Of a stretch of 6,595 bases of DNA, positions 1 to 5,370 are shown piece by piece; positions within the stretch are counted from its first letter, which is position 1; the number at the start of each line of letters is the position of its first letter. The notes beneath the pieces were generated by a model. It made no database searches. It saw nothing but the letters and a program-made list of their open reading frames with translations, and had not been told where the DNA came from. A program made the translations under genes and the position numbers. This stretch comes from Betaproteobacteria bacterium (GTDB lineage: Bacteria > Pseudomonadota > Gammaproteobacteria > Burkholderiales > UBA9220): NCBI GenBank assembly GCA_020061285.1, contig JAGUYQ010000078.1, positions 1 to 6,595 of the forward strand, read 5' to 3'.

Positions 1-1368
1 AATGCCGGGGTGGACGTGTTCGAGGAGGTGTTCAAGCTCATCTTCGCCAAGCTTTATGACGAAATGTTTTGCTACCAAGGCCGCTACAAATATCTTCGCT
101 TTCGCAACACCAACACCGCCGCCCAGCTCAAGGTCAACATCCAGGCCCTGTTCGACGATGCCAAGAAGGAATGGGAAGGCGTCTTCGCCGAGGATGAAAA
201 AATCAAGCTCTCCGCCGACCACCTGCAAGTGTGCGTCGGCTCCCTGGAAGAGTGGAAGCTGTTCAACTCCAACCTGGACGTGGTGGACGAGGCCTTCGAG
301 TACCTGGTCAGCAAATCCGCCAAGGGCGAAAAGGGACAATACTTCACGCCCCGCTGGGTGATCGACATGTGCGTCAAGATGCTCAACCCCAAGGAGGACG
401 AAACCGCCATCGACACCGCCTGCGGCAGCGCGGGCTTCACCGTCCACGCCATCTTCCATGTGTGGAAGCAGATACTGGAAGATGAAGGGCTTCCCGTTTC
501 CCATCTCTTCACCATGGAGAAAAAGCCTCAACGTTGTTATGACTACGTGCGCGACAAGGTGTTCGCCATCGACTTCGACGAAAAGAGCGTGCGCGTTGCC
601 CGCTGCCTCAACCTCATCGCCGGCGACGGCCAGACCAACGTCTTGCATCTGAACACCCTGGATTGGACCAAATGGGACGAGACCGCCAAGCAAGACGATT
701 GGCGCGACACCTACGGCGAAGGCTGGAAGAAAATCCGCAAGTTGCTGGCGGACAAAAAAAGCTACCGCAACTTCTCGTTCGACGTCCTCATGGCCAATCC
801 GCCCTTCGCCGGCGACATCAAGCAGACCGACATGCTCGCCCCCTACGACCTCGCCCACAAGGCCAACGGCAGGCTGGAAAACGCCGTGGGGCGCGACCTC
901 CTGTTCATCGAGCGCAACCTGGATTTCCTCAAGCCCGGCGGGCGCATGGCCGTGGTGCTGCCCCAGGGACGCTTCAACAACTCCTCTGACCGCCGGGTGC
1001 GGGAATTCATCGCCGAGCGCTGCCGCATCCTCGCCGTGGTGGGCCTGCACCCCAACACCTTCAAGCCCCACACCGGCACCAAGACCAGCGTGCTGTTCGT
1101 GCAGAAATGGAACGACGACCCCGCCGCCGGCCTGCTTTGCGAGAGGAAAGACGACTACAACATCTTCTTCGCCACCCAGCGCCTGGAATCCAAGGACACC
1201 AGCGGCGACAAGATTTACGTCAAGAACGCCGACGGCGAGCGCCTGCGCGACAGTCATCACCATTGGGTGGTGCAGCACGACCTGTTCAACCACGATGGCC
1301 TGACGCAAGATGGTATCGCCGAAGCCTTCCAGGAATTTGCCGCCAAGGAAAACTTAAGTTTTTTTTGA
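1..1368 (+). CDS. hsdM: Type I R-M DNA adenine methyltransferase subunit HsdM (5' partial)
   Basis: This is the modification subunit of a type I restriction-modification enzyme. It transfers a methyl group from S-adenosylmethionine to the N6 of adenine in a target chosen by HsdS. The frame is open from base 1, so the N-terminus lies upstream and 455 residues are visible. The methylase core is clear: GQYFTPRWV (motif X region, nt 334-360), the AdoMet-binding DTACGSAGF (motif I, nt 412-438), an acidic IDFDEKSVRVAR stretch after strand 2, and the catalytic NPPF (motif IV, nt 796-807). The C-terminus reads FQEFAAKENLSFF, a usual HsdM ending. An in-frame ATG can be read at nt 10 only in another register (GTG/GAC here), and homologues extend well beyond this edge, so no start is assigned. 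The gene ends in a T run overlapping the TTG start of hsdS, which implies translational coupling. hsdR is not in the window. All key residues appear intact. Confidence 0.95.
   Translation, partial: NAGVDVFEEVFKLIFAKLYDEMFCYQGRYKYLRFRNTNTAAQLKVNIQALFDDAKKEWEGVFAEDEKIKLSADHLQVCVGSLEEWKLFNSNLDVVDEAFEYLVSKSAKGEKGQYFTPRWVIDMCVKMLNPKEDETAIDTACGSAGFTVHAIFHVWKQILEDEGLPVSHLFTMEKKPQRCYDYVRDKVFAIDFDEKSVRVARCLNLIAGDGQTNVLHLNTLDWTKWDETAKQDDWRDTYGEGWKKIRKLLADKKSYRNFSFDVLMANPPFAGDIKQTDMLAPYDLAHKANGRLENAVGRDLLFIERNLDFLKPGGRMAVVLPQGRFNNSSDRRVREFIAERCRILAVVGLHPNTFKPHTGTKTSVLFVQKWNDDPAAGLLCERKDDYNIFFATQRLESKDTSGDKIYVKNADGERLRDSHHHWVVQHDLFNHDGLTQDGIAEAFQEFAAKENLSFF
1359..1368 (+). other. T-run slippery heptamer T_TTT_TTT followed by the hsdM stop
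   Basis: In the hsdM frame the sequence reads AGT TTT TTT TGA, which contains the heptamer T_TTT_TTT (1359-1365) directly before TGA. A -1 slip gives TTT TTT TTG AAT, entering the hsdS frame exactly at its TTG codon (1365). AAGGAA (1345-1350) lies 8 nt upstream of the heptamer. It could be the hsdS ribosome binding site or, as in dnaX-type recoding, a stimulator. Coupled reinitiation at TTG is the simpler reading. Confidence 0.45.
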
Positions 1369-2015
1369 ATCGCCCCTTTGACGAGGCCCGCTATAAGGGC
1401 TTGTTGGAGGGGCTGGAAATAAGTGTCCACCGTTATTTGCAGCTTGAATCTGACCTGCGGATAGATTCTGAATTTTTCTTAAAAAATGTGCAGCAGGTCA
1501 GAGTAATCACGGCAAAACTCAAGATGAAAAGATTAAGAGATATTGCTGACGTTGCGGACGGTGACCATGCAAAGTTCCCAGATACGCCGGGCGGAACTAT
1601 ACGGTATTTACAGGCACAGGATTTTGATGGGTTCGTAGGACCGACTGGAGAAGCGTATGTAACCAAGGAATACTTCCTTGAGAATCAAAGGTCGAGGATT
1701 GAAGCCAATAATGTGCTGTTTTCGATTATGGGCACAGTTGGCCAAGTAGGGTTGACCCCTCAAGACTTTGAGCCATGCATGGCAAACCGGGCAGTTGGAA
1801 TTATCAGACCTAATCCGGGTGTCTCAGTGGCGGTGATTTTTGCATATCTCGGGTCGTCTATCGGCAGACAGTCTATTCTCGGATATTCCAACGGCGCAGT
1901 TCAAAAACGAATCAATCTGGATTTGCTGAGATCCATTGAGGTCCCGCAATTCTCGGAGTTATTCGAGCAGGCTCTAGAGAAGACTATTGCCTTCGCCTTT
2001 TCTGAAAAAAATTAG
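1365..2015 (+). CDS. hsdS: Type I R-M specificity subunit HsdS, N-terminal half (first target-recognition domain)
   Basis: This is the N-terminal half of the subunit that recognises one half of the bipartite DNA target. The chosen start is TTG at 1365, overlapping the hsdM stop as TTGA. An AAGGAA lies at 1345-1350, a rather long 14 nt upstream. The product would be 216 residues. It opens with RPFDEARYKGLLEGLE, then LRIDSEFF (31-38). Hallmarks of the recognition domain follow: IRYLQAQDFDGF (79-90), NNVLFSIMGTVGQVGL (115-130), MANRAVGIIRPN (139-150) and GAVQKRINLDLLRSIEVP (177-194). A helical segment begins (FSELFEQALEKTIAF) and is cut by TAG. The -1 frame continues this central conserved helix and adds the second domain, so this is half of one S subunit. 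The DNA is more AT-rich than hsdM and rhuM. It may be a frameshifted gene, a phase-variable gene, or a recoded one. A half-size S subunit acting as a dimer is also known in type I systems such as NgoAV. Confidence 0.88.
   Translation: MNRPFDEARYKGLLEGLEISVHRYLQLESDLRIDSEFFLKNVQQVRVITAKLKMKRLRDIADVADGDHAKFPDTPGGTIRYLQAQDFDGFVGPTGEAYVTKEYFLENQRSRIEANNVLFSIMGTVGQVGLTPQDFEPCMANRAVGIIRPNPGVSVAVIFAYLGSSIGRQSILGYSNGAVQKRINLDLLRSIEVPQFSELFEQALEKTIAFAFSEKN
2006..2015 (+). other. A-run slippery heptamer A_AAA_AAT at the hsdS frame break
   Basis: In the frame of the first hsdS half the sequence reads TCT GAA AAA AAT TAG. The heptamer A_AAA_AAT (2006-2012) abuts the TAG at 2013-2015. A -1 slip, or one more A in the A7 tract (2005-2011), joins the two hsdS halves through Leu-Ala-Val-Leu-Ala-Glu. 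No well-placed Shine-Dalgarno stimulator is seen upstream, and only a weak 6-bp stem downstream. The site is therefore supported as the frame-change point, but whether it is recoding, phase variation, a mutation or a sequencing error is open. Confidence 0.6.
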
Positions 2016-2020
2016 CTGTA

Positions 2021-2803
2021 TTGGCAGAAGGTAAAGCTAACAGTGCGCTAATCAATTCGTTGGGGCTGGAAAACTGGCAACCACCCGAACCGCTAGCCTG
2101 CACACGCCGCGCCTCCGATACCTTCGCCGCTGGGCGGCTGGATGCGGAACATTTTCAGCCCAAATACCAAGCCATGCTTGAGGTCATATCGCGTCACGCC
2201 AAACGGGTACGTCAGATAAGTGAATTTTCGTTGCATTGCGATCGGGGAGAGCAGCCTACCTATGATTCCGATGGTACGCTTGCCGTGGTGAACAGTCGCC
2301 ACATTTTGGAATATGGCTTGGACTATGACAGCTTTGAGCGCACCGAAGCTGCGAATTGGGCTAACAAAAGATTCATTTCGTCACGCATTTTTCAAAATGA
2401 CATTCTGACTTACACAACTGGTGCAAAGGTAGGGCGAACAGCAGCATACTTATCGCAAGACCCCGCTCTTGCTAGCAACCACGTCAACTTGTTGCGTGTA
2501 AGTGAAGAAAACCCGTTGTATGTTGCCGTTGTGATGAATTCAATAATAGGACGCTGGCAAACGAACATGATGGTGACCGGCTCAGCGCAAGTGGAACTTT
2601 ATCCCGGCGATATCCTTCAGTTCGCCATACCTTTTGTTGACAGGGCGATCGAAGGGGGAATCGTTTCGTCTGTCCGGACTGCCTATGACACCCGCCGCCA
2701 AGCCCACGCCCTGCTCGAAGCCGCCAAACGCGCCGTGGAAATCGCCATCGAGGATAGCGAGGCGGCGGCGCTGGCGTATCTGGAGCCGTTCAACCAGCCA
2801 TGA
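2021..2803 (+). CDS. hsdS: Type I R-M specificity subunit HsdS, C-terminal half (second target-recognition domain)
   Basis: This is the C-terminal half of HsdS, in the -1 frame relative to the first half. The earliest start codon after the TAG is TTG at 2021, with no convincing ribosome binding site. The frame is already open and homologous-looking from about 2006 (KKLAVLAEG), so independent initiation is doubtful and a read-through product of about 479 residues is more natural. From the TTG, GLENWQPPEPL (15-25) is the linker typical of this S family. GRLDAEHF (38-45) echoes LRIDSEFF in the first half and shows the internal repeat of S subunits. QNDILTYTTGAKVGR (125-139), SNHVNLLRV (152-160), GSAQVELYPGDILQFAIP (187-204) and a final conserved helix (222-253) complete the second domain. 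The last roughly 120 nt return to high GC. The stop overlaps the rhuM start as ATGA, so translation through this region is likely needed for coupling. Confidence 0.85.
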   Translation: MAEGKANSALINSLGLENWQPPEPLACTRRASDTFAAGRLDAEHFQPKYQAMLEVISRHAKRVRQISEFSLHCDRGEQPTYDSDGTLAVVNSRHILEYGLDYDSFERTEAANWANKRFISSRIFQNDILTYTTGAKVGRTAAYLSQDPALASNHVNLLRVSEENPLYVAVVMNSIIGRWQTNMMVTGSAQVELYPGDILQFAIPFVDRAIEGGIVSSVRTAYDTRRQAHALLEAAKRAVEIAIEDSEAAALAYLEPFNQP

Positions 2804-3807
2804 GCGAACTCATCCTCTACACCACGGAAGACGGCCAGGCCACCATCAAGCTGCGGGCGGAGGAGGGGACGGTCTGGCTGGCCCAACTGGAAATGGCGGA
2901 ACTGTTCGCCACCAGCAAACAGAACATCAGCCACCATGTGCGGGCGATTCTGGCGGAGGGGGAGCAGGGCGGGGCAACTGTCAAAGAATATTTGACAGTT
3001 CAAAACGAAGGCGGGAGAACGGTTCGGCGCAAAACCCTGCTCTACAGCCTGCCCATGATCCTCGCCGTCGGCTACCGGGTGCGCTCCCCCCGCGGCACCC
3101 AGTTCCGCCAGTGGGCCACGCGCCATCTGGCGGAATTCCTGGTCAAGGGCTTCGTCATGGACGATGCCCGGCTGAAGGACCCGGCGGGGTGGGATTATTT
3201 CGACGAGTTGCTGGAACGCATCCGCGACATCCGCGCCTCGGAACAGCGCTTTTACCAGAAGGTGCGCGAGATTTACGCCACGGCGGTGGATTACGACAAG
3301 GGCAGCGAGGCGGCCAGGCTGTTCTTCAAGAAGGTGCAGAACAAGATGCTGTGGGCGGTGACCGGCCACACCGCCGCCGAGTTGATCGCCGCCCGGGCCG
3401 ATGCCGATAAGCCCAACATGGGGCTGACCGCCTGGGCCGGGGAGCGGGTGCGGCAGAAGGACGCGACCATCGCCAAGAACTACCTGGGCCAGCCGGATGT
3501 GGACGAGCTGAACCGCATCGTCACCATGTACCTGGACTACGCCGAGGACCAGGCCCGCCGCCGCAAGACCATGACCATGGCGGAGTGGGAAGACAAGCTC
3601 GATGCCTTTCTCGCTTTCAACGAGCGGGAGGTGCTGACCCACGCCGGCAAGCTGCGGGCCGAGGTGGCGGAGAAGCTGGCCCTGGAGCGTTACGCCGAAT
3701 TCGACGCCCGCCGCCGCGAAGCCGAACGCCTGGCTGCCGACGAGGAGGATTTGCGGCAGTTGGCGGAAATCGAGCGGGCCTTGCCGAAAAACAAAGGAAA
3801 GACATGA
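2800..3807 (+). CDS. rhuM: RhuM-family protein encoded with a type I R-M system
   Basis: This 335-residue protein belongs to the RhuM family, named after a gene on a Salmonella pathogenicity island and often found inside type I restriction operons. Its biochemical function is not established. The ATG overlaps the hsdS stop (ATGA). A helix-turn-helix-like segment lies at 26-51 (VWLAQLEMAELFATSKQNIS and onward), which suggests nucleic-acid contact. Family-typical stretches follow: the VKEYLTVQNEGGRTVRR region (61-77), YSLPMILAVGYRVRSPRGTQ (82-101) with FRQWAT after it, and FYQKVREIYATAVDYD (151-166). Further on come GLTAWAGERV (208-217), KNYLGQPDVDELNRIVTMYL (226-245) and a charged helical tail (285-335) ending in KNKGKT. 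Length and motif order look complete. Codon use is GC-rich, unlike the recognition domains just upstream. Coupling to hsdS suggests co-expression with the R-M complex. A role as an R-M accessory factor is inference only. Confidence 0.88.
   Translation: MSELILYTTEDGQATIKLRAEEGTVWLAQLEMAELFATSKQNISHHVRAILAEGEQGGATVKEYLTVQNEGGRTVRRKTLLYSLPMILAVGYRVRSPRGTQFRQWATRHLAEFLVKGFVMDDARLKDPAGWDYFDELLERIRDIRASEQRFYQKVREIYATAVDYDKGSEAARLFFKKVQNKMLWAVTGHTAAELIAARADADKPNMGLTAWAGERVRQKDATIAKNYLGQPDVDELNRIVTMYLDYAEDQARRRKTMTMAEWEDKLDAFLAFNEREVLTHAGKLRAEVAEKLALERYAEFDARRREAERLAADEEDLRQLAEIERALPKNKGKT
2976..3000. repeat. Perfect 10-bp inverted repeat with 5-nt loop inside rhuM
   Basis: AACTGTCAAA (2976-2985) is followed by GAATA and then by its exact reverse complement TTTGACAGTT (2991-3000). 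It encodes residues around TVKEYLTVQ, a conserved stretch of RhuM proteins. It stands out as an AT-rich palindrome in GC-rich coding DNA. In mRNA it would form a hairpin. There is no following T run, so it is not an intrinsic terminator. Confidence 0.7.
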
Positions 3808-3811
3808 AGCC

Positions 3812-4033
3812 ATGAGCGACGACGACCGCCTGATCGAAATCGAAAGCAAGGTCGCTTTCCAGGAGGACCTGCTCCAGGAATTGAACAAGACCGTCTACGA
3901 GCAGCAGAAGAAAATCGACCGCCTGGAAACCATTTGCCAGGCCCTGGCCGACCATGTGCGGGAGCTGTCGCGCACGGTGGCGGAGGGGAGCCGGGCAGTC
4001 GGCGTGGCCGACGAGCGGCCTCCCCATTATTGA
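3812..4033 (+). CDS. slyX: SlyX family coiled-coil protein
   Basis: This 73-residue protein matches the SlyX family of small proteobacterial proteins of unknown molecular function. It starts MSDDDRLIEIESKVAFQEDL, continues with the heptad-like LLQELNKTVYEQQKKIDRLE and further helix to about residue 60, and ends with the family-typical basic/proline tail ERPPHY. The helix would form a coiled coil, and no catalytic residues are expected. The ATG at 3812 lies 4 nt after the rhuM stop, with AAGGAAA (3794-3800) about 11 nt upstream. Another ATG at 3804 is out of frame. slyX is usually a host gene, so it may mark the edge of the R-M segment, although its spacing allows co-transcription with rhuM. 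No intrinsic terminator is seen after it. Confidence 0.88.
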   Translation: MSDDDRLIEIESKVAFQEDLLQELNKTVYEQQKKIDRLETICQALADHVRELSRTVAEGSRAVGVADERPPHY

Positions 4034-4063
4034 TCGGTGGGCTTTGTGCTCCTCGGTAACCTA

Positions 4064-4092
4064 TTGAAATGTATTTTCTCGCGCTGTATATT
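4064..4092 (+). promoter_or_regulatory. Sigma70-like promoter of the winged-helix/nucleotidyltransferase genes
   Basis: A -35 element TTGAAA (4064-4069) and a -10 element TATATT (4087-4092) are separated by 17 nt. Each matches five of six consensus bases. Transcription would begin near 4099, giving a leader of about 25 nt before the ATG at 4124. The 90-nt gap it sits in is the only real intergenic space in the window, and the -10 lies partly inside the palindrome that follows. Confidence 0.68.
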
Positions 4093-4114
4093 CGCTATTT
4101 GCAAATAGCGAATA
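4089..4114. promoter_or_regulatory. Perfect 26-bp palindrome, probable operator
   Basis: The half-site TATTCGCTATTTG (4089-4101) is followed without spacer by its exact reverse complement (4102-4114). It overlaps the -10 and covers the predicted transcription start, ending 9 nt before the ATG of a winged-helix gene. That position fits repression by a dimeric DNA-binding protein, most simply the product of the adjacent gene controlling itself. A hairpin in the 5' leader is a second possibility. With a full stem and no loop, a DNA operator is more likely. Confidence 0.72.
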
Positions 4115-4123
4115 AGCGATCCC

Positions 4124-4666
4124 ATGTACCGTTCGAAATCCAATCCCCAGATCGTTCTCCGCCCCCAGGACCTGGTGGTGCTGTTGCGCCTGGCTGTTGA
4201 GCCGGACACGGTACCGACTTATGCGGCTTTGGCGGAGGAGTTGGGCCTGACGGCATCGGAAATCCATGCCGGGTTGGAGCGGGCGGTGGCGGCGCAGTTG
4301 GCGCGCAAGGACCGGCGGGGCAAGCCGTCGGTGGTGCGGGATGCACTCAAGCTGTTTGTCGAGCACGGGGCCCGTTATGCCTTTCCCGCCACCCACGGGA
4401 GCGCCACGCGGGGGGTGCCCACGGGCTATGCGGCGGCGCCCCTGAAGGACAAGATCGTGCAGCCCAACGAACCGCCGCCGGTCTGGCCCCACAAGAACGG
4501 GGCAGTGCGCGGCGTGGCCTTCTACCCCCTGTACCCCACGGTGCCCGAGGCGGTGGGGCGTAATCCGGCGCTCTATGAATTGCTGGCGCTGTTCGATGCG
4601 GTGCGGGGAGGAAGCCCGAGGGAGCGGGCGTTGGCCTTGGATCTGCTGGACGAGCGGCTGGGATGA
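4124..4666 (+). CDS. Winged-helix DNA-binding protein paired with a nucleotidyltransferase
   Basis: This 180-residue protein is not assigned to a named gene. Residues 11-62 (LRPQDLVVLLRL, then PTYAALAEELGLTASEIHAG and a following helix) form a helix-turn-helix of winged-helix type. RKDRRGKPSV (61-70) could be the wing. The rest is a distinct domain with HGARYAFPATHGSATRGVPT (81-100), VWPHKNGAVRG (120-130) and YPLYPTVPEAV (134-144). A C-terminal helix RERALALDLLDERL (166-179) ends it. No membrane segment or signal peptide is visible. The ATG is preceded only by a weak purine stretch, and the 26-bp palindrome lies just upstream. The stop overlaps the nucleotidyltransferase start as ATGA, so the two products are made together. 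A transcriptional repressor, possibly acting as the antitoxin-like partner of the next gene, is the best inference. DNA binding is better supported than any wider role. Confidence 0.75.
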   Translation: MYRSKSNPQIVLRPQDLVVLLRLAVEPDTVPTYAALAEELGLTASEIHAGLERAVAAQLARKDRRGKPSVVRDALKLFVEHGARYAFPATHGSATRGVPTGYAAAPLKDKIVQPNEPPPVWPHKNGAVRGVAFYPLYPTVPEAVGRNPALYELLALFDAVRGGSPRERALALDLLDERLG

Positions 4667-5367
4667 ACGCCAACGATCCCAATGCGATTCTGCTGGAACA
4701 GGTGGCGCAGCGCCTTGGGGCGGACCTGCGGGAACGGATGGTGTTTGCCGGCGGTGCCGTGGCCGGCCTGCTTATCACCGACCCGGCCATGCCGGCGATT
4801 CGTCCCACCGAGGATGTGGATTTGGTGGTCCAGGTGGCAGTCTTGCAGGAATATCACGCCGTCGAGCGGGCACTGGTGGGCCGGGGGTTTGTGCAGGACA
4901 TGGGGCCGGATGCGCCCATTTGCCGCTGGCGGGTGGGAGAAGTGGCGGTGGATGTGATGCCGACAATTGAAACGGTGCTCGGCTTTTCCAACCGCTGGTA
5001 TCCCCTGGCGGCCGAAACGGCCCAGCCCGTCGCGTTGCCCGGCGGGGTGGAAATCCGCCTGGTGCGCGCCCCGCTGTTCGTGGCCACCAAGCTGGAGGCT
5101 TTTGCCGGGCGCGGGAACAACGACTTTCTTTTCAGCCATGACCTGGGCGACCTGATCGCGGTGGTCGATGGCCGCGAATCGCTGGTGGCCGAATGCCGCG
5201 ACAGCGGCGAGGAACTCAAATCCTATCTGCGCAGCCGTTTTTCCTCGTTGATCGGGAATTCCGCTTTCACGGAGGCGCTACCCGGCCACTTGCCGGGCGA
5301 TGCCGCCAGCCAGGAACGCTTGCCCGATTTGGAGGACAAGCTGCGTGCCCTTGCCGAACTGGAGTAA
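4663..5367 (+). CDS. Nucleotidyltransferase-fold protein (AbiEii/MNT-like)
   Basis: This 234-residue protein has the signature of the polymerase-beta-like nucleotidyltransferase fold, which transfers NMP groups to RNA, protein or small molecules. The Gly-Gly motif is in MVFAGGAVAGLL (26-37, GG at 30-31). The metal-binding pair is in RPTEDVDLVV (47-56, Asp51 and Asp53). A likely third carboxylate is Asp97 in EVAVDVMP. ATKLEAFAGRG (141-151) and SHDLGDLIAVVDGR (158-171) resemble the KL..F..R...D...DL segment of AbiEii-type proteins, so the active site looks intact. The C-terminus is helical. The start is ATG in an ATGA overlap with the winged-helix gene. AbiEii proteins are toxins paired with a winged-helix antitoxin, and the layout here is the same in kind. 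However, the sequence is not a textbook AbiEii, and a housekeeping or metabolic nucleotidyltransferase is possible. The substrate is unknown. Confidence 0.8.
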   Translation: MNANDPNAILLEQVAQRLGADLRERMVFAGGAVAGLLITDPAMPAIRPTEDVDLVVQVAVLQEYHAVERALVGRGFVQDMGPDAPICRWRVGEVAVDVMPTIETVLGFSNRWYPLAAETAQPVALPGGVEIRLVRAPLFVATKLEAFAGRGNNDFLFSHDLGDLIAVVDGRESLVAECRDSGEELKSYLRSRFSSLIGNSAFTEALPGHLPGDAASQERLPDLEDKLRALAELE

Positions 5368-5370
5368 ACC

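Noticed and set aside
1107..1364. Upstream extension of the first hsdS frame inside hsdM
   Set aside because: This stretch is Arg/Pro-rich shadow of hsdM. HsdS-like sequence begins only at RPFDEARYK, right after the TTG at 1365.
2012..2040. Possible stimulatory hairpin downstream of the A-run (TTAGCT pairing with AGCTAA)
   Set aside because: Only 6 bp with a 17-nt loop, and it starts inside the slippery heptamer rather than 5-8 nt downstream, so it is not a credible frameshift stimulator.
2976..3000. The rhuM inverted repeat as a transcription terminator
   Set aside because: The stem is AT-rich, is not followed by a T run, and lies in the middle of an intact gene.
2683..3888. 401-codon open frame on the minus strand opposite rhuM
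   Set aside because: It mirrors the GC-rich codons of rhuM, its translation is low-complexity and unlike any family, and the + strand frame has clear RhuM motifs and coupled boundaries.
4034..4063. Intrinsic terminator after slyX
   Set aside because: No stable GC-rich stem followed by a T run is present. The downstream palindrome also lacks a T run and overlaps a promoter.
4347..5219. Several minus-strand and alternative + strand frames over the winged-helix and nucleotidyltransferase genes
   Set aside because: They are Pro/Ala/Arg-rich shadows without start signals. The chosen frames carry motifs and ATGA coupling.
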